From Anaeropeptidivorans aminofermentans (lineage in GTDB: Bacteria; Bacillota; Clostridia; Lachnospirales; UBA5962): a DNA stretch of 64,000 bases. Shown here piece by piece: positions 55,248 to 62,055 of this stretch. The notes below the pieces were generated by a model that searched no databases, was not told where the DNA came from, and saw nothing but the letters and a program-made list of their open reading frames with translations. The DNA lies in the NCBI RefSeq assembly GCF_940670685.1, contig NZ_OW711693.1:310001-374000 (forward strand). The letters are read 5' to 3'. How positions within the stretch are numbered: the first letter of the stretch is position 1; each line of letters starts with the position of its first letter. The position numbers and the translations under genes were made by a program.

Positions 55248-56288
55248 ATGGATAAGATTTTAAGCGTAAACAATTTATCTGTATCCTTTAACGCTTACGC
55301 AGGAACCGTAAAAGCCGTTAGGGATATCAGCTTCGATTTATATAAAGGCGAGACCCTTGCAATCGTTGGGGAATCAGGCTCCGGAAAGAGCGTTACAACA
55401 AAGGCGATTTTAGGAATCCTGCCTAAAAACGGGCGGATTGACGCCGGAAGCGTAATCTATCAAGGGGAGGATATGACAAAATATAAAGAAAAGGATTATT
55501 ATAAAATACGGGGAAAGCGAATTTCCCTTGTATTTCAAGACCCTTTATCTGCTCTGAACCCTATTATGAAAATAGGAAAGCAAATTACCGAGGCCCTTGT
55601 ATTAAGCCATTCCATAGAAAAGTCAAAGGCCAAGGAAAGGGCTATTGAGCTTATGGACGCTGTCGGCATTCCAGATGCAAGAAACCGGTATGACGCGTAT
55701 CCCTTCCAATTTTCAGGCGGAATGCGCCAAAGAATCGTAATTGCCATTGCCCTTGCCAGCAATCCCGAAATACTCATCTGCGACGAGCCCACAACAGCCC
55801 TTGACGTTACTATTCAGACCCGTATTCTGGAACTGATAAACGATATTAAAAAAGAACGTAATCTCTCTATTATCTTTATAACCCATGACCTTGGGGTGGT
55901 TGCCAACATGGCGGACAGGGTCTGTGTTATGTACGCCGGGCGAATTGTAGAGGTAGGTACAAGCGATGAAATTTTCTACAGCCCTGCCCATCCCTATACA
56001 AGAGTGCTGCTTTCGGCCATACCCGATTTAAATACCAAGGAAAAGCTTTTTTCCATACCCGGGGCCCCGCCTAATATGCTTTATCTGCCGAAGGGTGACG
56101 CCTTTGCCCCAAGAAATAAATATGCCCTTGCCATTGATTTTGAGGAAGAGCCGCCTTATTTTAAAATTTCGGATACCCATTACGCCTCAACATGGCTTTT
56201 GCACCCCTATGCGCCGAAGGTAGAAATGCCCGACGTGCTGAAAGAACGTATCAGGCGTATGGAAGAGGAGGAAATGGCCCATGAGTAA
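55248..56288 (+). CDS. Peptide ABC transporter ATPase, DppD family, lacking the C-terminal cysteines
   Basis: The 346-residue ATPase has Walker A GESGSGKSVTT, signature FSGGMRQRIVIAIA, Walker B ILICDEPTTALD and THDLGVV. The C-terminal region begins like the family (PGAPPNMLYLPKGDAFAPRNKYAL) but has Asp, Asn and Ala where the homologue at 17244 has Cys, so the iron-sulfur-type cysteine set is lost. AAGGAGG precedes the ATG. It overlaps the next gene by eight bases. Confidence 0.93.
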   Translation: MDKILSVNNLSVSFNAYAGTVKAVRDISFDLYKGETLAIVGESGSGKSVTTKAILGILPKNGRIDAGSVIYQGEDMTKYKEKDYYKIRGKRISLVFQDPLSALNPIMKIGKQITEALVLSHSIEKSKAKERAIELMDAVGIPDARNRYDAYPFQFSGGMRQRIVIAIALASNPEILICDEPTTALDVTIQTRILELINDIKKERNLSIIFITHDLGVVANMADRVCVMYAGRIVEVGTSDEIFYSPAHPYTRVLLSAIPDLNTKEKLFSIPGAPPNMLYLPKGDAFAPRNKYALAIDFEEEPPYFKISDTHYASTWLLHPYAPKVEMPDVLKERIRRMEEEEMAHE

Positions 56289-57240
56289 TATAATAAACGG
56301 CCAAGAGCCTATTCTTGAGATAAAAAACCTTGCGATGCATTTTACCACGAAAAAAAGAGGGATAAAATCCACAGTGAAGGCTGTTGATGATGTAAGCTTT
56401 AATGTATACCCCGGAGAGACCTTTGGCCTTGTAGGAGAATCCGGCTGCGGAAAAACCACAACAGGCAGAACCATCATCAGGCTCTATGACCCTACAGACG
56501 GCAAGGTCTATTTTAAAGGCAAAGACATCTCGGGAAAATTAGATAAGGAAACAAGAAAATACATAACAGATAATATCGCTATGATTTTTCAGGACCCTAT
56601 CGCTTCTTTGAATCCCAGAATGACCGTTCAGGAAATTGTAGGGGAGGGCCTTAAAATCAGAGGCTATAAAGATGAAGGGGAACGCCATAAGAAAATTATC
56701 GAAATGCTTGAACATGTAGGTTTGCAGGCGGAACACGCCATGCGATACCCCCATGAGTTTTCAGGGGGCCAAAGGCAGCGCATCGGTATTGCCAGAGCAT
56801 TAATTATAAACCCTCAGATGGTAATTGCAGACGAGCCTGTTTCAGCCCTTGACGTCTCGGTGCAGGCCCAGGTAATTAACCTTCTGAATAGCCTTAAAGA
56901 GGAACTGGGGCTTACGATTCTTTTTATCGCCCATAATCTTTCAGTGGTTAAGTATTTTTCCGACAGAATCGGGGTTATGTATTACGGAAAGCTTGTGGAG
57001 CTTGCGGATTCGGAAGAGCTTTTTAAAAACCCCATGCACCCTTATACAAAGGCTTTGCTTTCAGCCATCCCCCAGCCAGACCCAAGAGCTGAAAAGAGAA
57101 GAAAGCGAATCCATTATGACCCGAAGGTTCATGATTATTCTTCTGATAATCCGCCAAGATACCACGAAATATCCGAAGGCCATTTAATATACTGCTCTGA
57201 TGACGAGCTTGAGGAATATATAAAAGACTGGAAAGAATAG
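56281..57240 (+). CDS. Peptide ABC transporter ATPase, DppF family
   Basis: The 319-residue ATPase has Walker A GESGCGKTT, signature FSGGQRQRIGIARAL, Walker B VIADEPVSALD and HNLSVVKYF. The C-terminus (IHYDPKVHDYSSDNPPRYHE) lacks the four-Cys set seen in the homologue at 18202, retaining only one Cys. Translation is coupled to the DppD gene. The operon's transport genes end here, before a dense stack of R1 repeats. Confidence 0.93.
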   Translation: MSNIINGQEPILEIKNLAMHFTTKKRGIKSTVKAVDDVSFNVYPGETFGLVGESGCGKTTTGRTIIRLYDPTDGKVYFKGKDISGKLDKETRKYITDNIAMIFQDPIASLNPRMTVQEIVGEGLKIRGYKDEGERHKKIIEMLEHVGLQAEHAMRYPHEFSGGQRQRIGIARALIINPQMVIADEPVSALDVSVQAQVINLLNSLKEELGLTILFIAHNLSVVKYFSDRIGVMYYGKLVELADSEELFKNPMHPYTKALLSAIPQPDPRAEKRRKRIHYDPKVHDYSSDNPPRYHEISEGHLIYCSDDELEEYIKDWKE

Positions 57241-57257
57241 ATTTATGGCAATGGATT

Positions 57258-57385
57258 ACAGTAAATTTCAAATTAAACAGTAATAAAAATCGTATATTAG
57301 AATAGCTTAAACATAGCACTTCTATATGTTTAAGCCGTTTATGAAAAATAGATTTTTACTGCATCCTTCTGCGAAATTTACTATA
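57258..57385. repeat. R1-variant repeat (128 bp)
   Basis: TACAGTAAATTTCAAATTAAAC and GCGAAATTTACTATA bound an interior with GCTTAAACATAG...TATGTTTAAGC and AAAATAGATTTTTACTGC. It is the first of three R1 copies standing between the ATPase and the deacylase. Confidence 0.65.
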
Positions 57386-57435
57386 AAAGATTTCAAAAAT
57401 AAATTGCTTCTTAGGGATAAGAAGATTATCATAAA

Positions 57436-57777
57436 TATAGTAAGTTTCTCATAAAAAAGTAACAAAAACCGATTCACTGAAGGTTTAAAAGCATAGATGA
57501 CTTTTGTGAATATACGGTTTTGTTAGGGCGTGTCTGAAAACTCCAAACTCTAGGATATTTTGCCATAAAAGTGCGACTTCATCGTCGAAAATCCTCAAGA
57601 TATGCCGTGCAGGTTTACCCAGGGTAAACCTGCACGCTCAACATTTTTGCATAAAGCAAAAATGTAAATGCATGCTATCTTTGCGGTTTTCTCCTCGAAT
57701 TCACACTTCCTTACAAAATATCCGTCGGTTTTCCGGTTTTCAGACACTGCCTAGGGTATAACTTTAAATTTACTATA
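57436..57777. repeat. R1 repeat interrupted by an R2 element
   Basis: The left part (TATAGTAAGTTTCTCATAAAA...ATATACGGTTTTGTTA, to 57525) and right part (GGGTATAACTTTAAATTTAC..., from 57754) together make one ordinary R1 copy. An R2 element at 57526-57751 splits it at GTTA. Confidence 0.75.
57526..57751. repeat. R2 repeat, copy 2 (226 bp), inserted in R1
   Basis: Ends GGGCGTGTCTGAAAA / TTTTCAGACACTGCC are flanked by TA on both sides. The interior matches copy 1 at 4701-4860 nearly exactly, with an extra 66-base block that includes the palindrome GTGCAGGTTTACCC-A-GGGTAAACCTGCAC (about 57607-57636). Confidence 0.8.
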
Positions 57778-57927
57778 TATAGTAAATAGCCTTAAGATAG
57801 TAACAAAAATCTATTTTACTATATAGACAATTTCATTTTAAACAGTAAGGAAGAATAAATTTCACCAAACTATTAATTCAGATAAAATGAAATTGTTTTA
57901 TTCCTATTTAACTTTAAATTTACTATA
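57778..57927. repeat. R1 repeat with inner inverted-repeat module (150 bp)
   Basis: Its left end (TATAGTAAATAGCC) touches the preceding R1 copy, and its right end is ACTTTAAATTTACTATA. The inner module, 57826-57897, has ends ACAATTTCATTTTA / TAAAATGAAATTGT and matches the diverged segment at 4362-4438. Confidence 0.65.
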
Positions 57928-57967
57928 AGCTGTATTTTCAGCAGAAATATTGATTAAGGAGGCCGAT

Positions 57968-58855
57968 ATGGAGAATCAGGAATTCAACATAAGAACCATT
58001 GATTTTAAGGGAGAAAAGGAAGGCCCTTCCATAGTTATTACAGGGGCAATCCACGGTAATGAGCAGACGGGAACTTATACGGCAGAGCTTATAGCCGAAA
58101 GACTTAAAAATGAGAAAATCCTTGGGAATATACGTATCATGCCCATTTGCAACGAGAGCGCATTTAAGGCAAGGCAAAGGCCTGCCGCAGAAGACGGGGA
58201 GGATTTGAACAGAATTTTCCCCGGAGATAAAAACGGCGGTTATAGCTATCGTCTTGCAAACCATATATGGGAACTTACAGAAGGCTATGATTATATTATA
58301 GACCTCCACTGCTGCGGTATTTACGGAAGCACTTATACCATGTGCTGGTACAGCAAATATGATTTTCACTATGATATTGCAAAAAAATTAGGCATAGAAA
58401 CCGTAATACATACAGCCGGAACAGGCGGGCAGTTTTATCTTGAATCCTGTGAGAAAAGAGGACAGAAAGGCCTTTTAATCGAGCTTCCCGGAGGGCAGCC
58501 CGGCGGGGTTATTCACATGGAGTCCGCCGTAAGCACCTGTGAGAAAATAATAAATTATTTAAAGCTTATCAATATCATAGAAGGAGAAGGCATCATGCCG
58601 GAAGGCATAAAGTTCTGCGGTGTTATCGCAAAGGAATGTCTTCCTGCCCATGAAGACGGGGTTTATATAAGAAAGATTATGCCGGGCGATTATGTAAATG
58701 CAGGGGATGTTGTAGGAAGCGTAAACGGAGTAGAATATAAAGCGCCTTTTGATGCCGTTGCCACATCCTCTTCCTTAAGCAGGTATGTTTTTAAAGGGGA
58801 AAACATTATTTCTCTGGCCCCTGCAAGGGAGGTCCAAAAAGGAGAAATTGAATAA
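57968..58855 (+). CDS. Succinylglutamate desuccinylase/aspartoacylase-family deacylase (M14-like)
   Basis: The 295-residue zinc hydrolase shows the family metal and catalytic landmarks: GAIHGNEQTGTYTAEL (His and Glu ligands), EDLNRIFPG, DYIIDLHCCG (second His) and GLLIELPGGQPGG (general-base Glu). The C-terminal 90 residues form the beta-rich lid (PGDYVNAGDVVGSVNGVEYKAPFDA). Members deacylate N-acyl amino acids. AAGGAGG sits five bases before the ATG at 57968. Its position after a peptide importer suggests processing of an imported acyl amino acid or peptide, which is inference. An R1 composite starts directly after the stop. Confidence 0.88.
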   Translation: MENQEFNIRTIDFKGEKEGPSIVITGAIHGNEQTGTYTAELIAERLKNEKILGNIRIMPICNESAFKARQRPAAEDGEDLNRIFPGDKNGGYSYRLANHIWELTEGYDYIIDLHCCGIYGSTYTMCWYSKYDFHYDIAKKLGIETVIHTAGTGGQFYLESCEKRGQKGLLIELPGGQPGGVIHMESAVSTCEKIINYLKLINIIEGEGIMPEGIKFCGVIAKECLPAHEDGVYIRKIMPGDYVNAGDVVGSVNGVEYKAPFDAVATSSSLSRYVFKGENIISLAPAREVQKGEIE

Positions 58856-59196
58856 TATAGTAAATTTCTTATAAAGAAGTAACAAAAACCTAATCACTAC
58901 GGATTCATCGTTACCAAACAAAAAAAGTTTGATAATGATAAGGGAACGCTCACTTAAAAAAGATTTGCAGGCTTGCGCCTGCATTCTTTTCCAAGTTCGC
59001 TTAGTATAAAAACACGGATTTCCTTCGGAAACGGTACATTTTTGAATCCTCGTACAGTCAATTTGTTTTTACACCGCCGTAAGTATTTGGCTTTAGGGAA
59101 TATAAAATAAAAGAAAAGCAAATTGACAACGCTTCTATTTCATATGAATTCAAGAGATGTACGGTTTTGTTACTGTTTAACTTGAAATTTACTATA
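58856..59196. repeat. Composite R1 repeat, 341 bp, copy B (inverted relative to copy A)
   Basis: It is the reverse complement of 46629-46969, of the same length, with roughly 15-20 differences by eye. It begins on the base after the deacylase stop codon. It contains R3 (about 58896-59000) and R4 (59057-59127). No ORF. Confidence 0.85.
59057..59127. repeat. R4 module inside composite copy B
   Basis: GTCAATTTGTTTTTAC and AAAAGCAAATTGAC are inverted ends; inside is CGCCGTAAGTATTTGGCTTTA, as in copy A. Confidence 0.6.
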
Positions 59197-59469
59197 GTAA
59201 ACAAATCTGTAGATTTTAAAGACTTAAGCACAGACGGATTCCCCGGGGGCGGCTCGTCGCATCGAGGAAAATGGCGTGCTTTGAGCTTTTCTTTAGAAAA
59301 GCTATTTATTCCAACAGTCTTTTTCCAAAGCGTATAGGTGAATTCAAAAAAAATAGTAGTATTGTCTATTTACCTTTCTCTTATTTTATGGTTTCTATAG
59401 CCAAAATAAAAGTAAAACAGTAGCGCTGTAATTTGCTTTCCCTTGACTTTATGCATTCTTGGAACCTGT

Positions 59470-59608
59470 TATAGTAAATTTATCATGAAGAAGCAGCAAA
59501 ATCCTATTCCCTTAAGGCTCAAAAACACGGATTTCCTTCGGAAGCGGTACATTTTTGAGCCTTCGTGAATATACGGCTTTGCTACTATTTAACTTTAAAT
59601 TTACTATA
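59470..59608. repeat. R1 repeat (139 bp)
   Basis: TATAGTAAATTTATCATGAAG and ACTTTAAATTTACTATA bound the clean core ACGGATTTCCTTCGGAAGCG plus GTACATTTTTGAGCC. The 59197-59469 stretch before it shows no gene; short R4-like pieces (AGCAAATTTACTATA, 59623-59640) follow it. Confidence 0.75.
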
Positions 59609-59682
59609 CGTACTGCGAAAGAAAAGCAAATTTACTATATAGCAATTTAAAAGTAAATTAACTATAAGGCTTTAAACGAAAA

Positions 59683-59716
59683 AGGGGTATTGCAAATTTA
59701 TTTGCAATACCCTCTC
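59683..59716 (-). terminator. Terminator of the ABC exporter gene
   Basis: GGGTATTGCAAAT-TTATTTGCAATACCC is a 13-base-pair stem flanked by A and T runs. Confidence 0.85.
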
Positions 59717-59718
59717 TT

Positions 59719-61464
59719 TTAGTCCCCTGCCACACTTCCGCTTAAGGCGTAGTATCTGGCGTAGGTGCCTTTTTTACCGATTAGTTCGTCGTGGGTTCCT
59801 CTTTCCACAATGCCGTCCTGTGAAAGAACGAGAATGTTTTCAGCATTTCTTATGGTTGAAAGCCTGTGGGCGATACAGATTGTGGTACGGTTTTTAGCTA
59901 AGCCTTCAAGGCTTTCCTGAACGATTTTTTCCGATTCGTTATCCAGAGAAGAGGTCGCCTCGTCAAAGATAAGGATAGGGGGATTTTTAAGGAATACCCT
60001 TGCGATGGAGAGCCTTTGCTTTTGCCCCCCAGAAAGTTTCACACCTCTTTGACCGATATTCGTGTCATAGCCTTCGGGAAGATTTATGATAAATTCATGA
60101 GCATTGGCGTTTTTGGCGGCTTCTATAATTTCTTCCATAGAGGCCCCGGGCTTTCCGTATTCTATGTTTTCTCTTACGGTACCTGCAAAAAGATATACAT
60201 CCTGCTGAACGATTCCGATATGCTTTCTAAGGGATTTTAATTTAAAATCCTTTATATCCTGCCCGTCTATGAGGATACGGCCTTCCGTAGGGTCGTAAAA
60301 CCTCGGTATCAAAGAGCAAAGGGTGGTTTTGCCAACCCCGGAGGGGCCTACAAGGGCAACGTATTCACCGGCTTTGATGTTCAGGCTTATATTGTTTAAA
60401 ACTCTTTTTTCTTCATGGTCAAGCTCATAAGAGAAAGATACATTATCAAAAGAAATATCTCCCTGTACCTTTTCTATGTCCCTGGCGTTTTCGCTGTCTT
60501 TAATATCTGGAGCAACATCAAGGATTTCAAGGAACCGCTCAAAACCTGTTCCGCCGTTTTGAAACTGCTCGGTGAAGTTTATAAGCTTTTTAACAGGGTC
60601 TATGAGCATTCCGATATAAAGAAGATAAGTAACAAGGTCGGATATGTCGATGATTCCTCTTGTAATAAAAAATGCGCCGAAGAATATCATGGCTATGTTA
60701 ATCAAAGTTATAAAAAATCCAAGGCCGCTGTGGAATCTTCCCATGGCGTGGTAGCTTCCGTCTTTGGATTTAACGTAGTTTTCATTGCCGACGTTAAATT
60801 TGCCAAGCTCCACATCTTCATTGGCAAAACCCTTCACTACTCTTACACCGGATATGCTGTCTTCTATCTGGGCGTTTATTTCTGCCACTCTCTGGCGATT
60901 TTTCTTAAATGCATTTTTCATTTTCTTATTATAATAAAGGGTAAAGACAAACATAAAAGGAAGTATGGCAAATATGATAAGGGTTAAAGGGATATTAATA
61001 TTAATGAGTATAATAAAAGAGCCTATAATTTTAACAGTGGATATGATAATATCCTCAGGGCCGTGGTGGGCAAGCTCCGTAACGTCGAAAAGGTCATTTG
61101 TAAGGCGGCTCATAAGCTGACCGGTTTTTGCATTGTCATAGAAGCTTAAAGAAAGTTTCTGAAAATGGGTGAATAAATCCTTACGCATGTCAAATTCCAT
61201 TTTTGCACCCATTACATGGCCTACATAAGCCACATAATAATTGCAGAAATATTCAATAACCGCTAAAACGACAAAAGCAAGGCACACCTTTCCGATGATG
61301 GCCATGTCAATGCCTGTGGTTTGAGCCGTAGAGGTTACATAGCGTACAAGCAGCGGATATAAAAGAACAATAATTGACGCTGCAAAGGCACAAAACAGGT
61401 CAATGAAAAAAACCTTCTTATGGGGCTTGTAATAAGTAATAAATCGTTTAAGCTTTCCTTCCAT
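59719..61464 (-). CDS. ABC exporter, fused membrane and ATPase domains (MsbA/BmrA type)
   Basis: The 581-residue half transporter has an N-terminal six-helix exporter domain (residues 1-310; VFFIDLFCAFAASIIVLLYPLL) and a C-terminal ATPase with Walker A GPSGVGKTT, signature KLSGGQKQRLSIARV, Walker B ILIFDEATSSLD and switch IAHRLST. It probably acts as a homodimer exporting lipids, drugs or peptides. The ATG at 61464 has GGAGGAAAG upstream on the minus strand; a longer frame to 61503 lacks one. No partner half transporter is adjacent. Confidence 0.93.
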   Translation of the reverse strand: MEGKLKRFITYYKPHKKVFFIDLFCAFAASIIVLLYPLLVRYVTSTAQTTGIDMAIIGKVCLAFVVLAVIEYFCNYYVAYVGHVMGAKMEFDMRKDLFTHFQKLSLSFYDNAKTGQLMSRLTNDLFDVTELAHHGPEDIIISTVKIIGSFIILININIPLTLIIFAILPFMFVFTLYYNKKMKNAFKKNRQRVAEINAQIEDSISGVRVVKGFANEDVELGKFNVGNENYVKSKDGSYHAMGRFHSGLGFFITLINIAMIFFGAFFITRGIIDISDLVTYLLYIGMLIDPVKKLINFTEQFQNGGTGFERFLEILDVAPDIKDSENARDIEKVQGDISFDNVSFSYELDHEEKRVLNNISLNIKAGEYVALVGPSGVGKTTLCSLIPRFYDPTEGRILIDGQDIKDFKLKSLRKHIGIVQQDVYLFAGTVRENIEYGKPGASMEEIIEAAKNANAHEFIINLPEGYDTNIGQRGVKLSGGQKQRLSIARVFLKNPPILIFDEATSSLDNESEKIVQESLEGLAKNRTTICIAHRLSTIRNAENILVLSQDGIVERGTHDELIGKKGTYARYYALSGSVAGD

Positions 61465-61942
61465 AAAATCTTTCCTCCATGAAAATAATAACATTGAGTA
61501 CAATCGTCTATACTTAAGAGGTAGGCGAACAGCATAAGCATATCAAAATTGCAGTATTTACAGTATACCAGAAATGAAAGATATATACCAGTTATAAAGG
61601 CCTAAAGAAAGCAAATTGTTAAAAATAATTAAGAAAGGGCTTATATAAAATATAAATATGTTAATTAATCTTTGTGGCTATGAAGCCGTATTTAAAATAT
61701 GGCCTATCGTATCAATGCCTAAGGAATTTACTCATATCATTGTATTATTTTTAATAAAAGAGAACTTTTTAGGGAAGTTTGGGATGAAAATACATACTTC
61801 TGTCCCTATTAGGGTATTTGGAAAGAAGCTAATTTATGGTAAAATAATAAAAGGGCCTAAATAAAGGCTCTGAAATTTAAGGATAAAGGCTGTTCAAAAA
61901 AACTGCCTTTTAATCTGATATTATTTTATATTGAGTCAAGTA
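61465..61942. other. Divergent spacer between the exporter and tex
   Basis: The spacer has AT-rich promoter DNA for the minus-strand exporter. The 68-codon frame at 61658-61864 has no ribosome binding site and biased composition, so I do not call it. No repeat or RNA structure is recognised until the R1 copy at 61943. Confidence 0.4.
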
Positions 61943-62021
61943 TATAGTAAATTTAAAGTTAACCAGTAGCAAGGCCGAATATTCCAGACTTTTGTTACTT
62001 CTACATAATAAATTTACTATA
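61943..62021. repeat. Short R1 repeat (79 bp)
   Basis: TATATAGTAAATTTAAAGTTAACCAGTAGC and CTTTTGTTACTTCTACATAATAAATTTACTATA are the two R1 arms with the core deleted, as at 37345-37426. It ends 34 bases before the tex start. Confidence 0.75.
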
Positions 62022-62055
62022 GATACAAATGAGTTTATGTTGGAAAGGATAAAAT

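Noticed and set aside
46629-59608. CRISPR array suggested by many repeated short sequences
   Set aside because: The repeats are irregularly spaced, palindromic, vary in length and occur between genes; there are no regular spacers and no cas genes.
61658-61864. 68-codon frame between the ABC exporter and tex
   Set aside because: No ribosome binding site, AT-biased composition and no recognisable motif; a short chance ORF is more likely.
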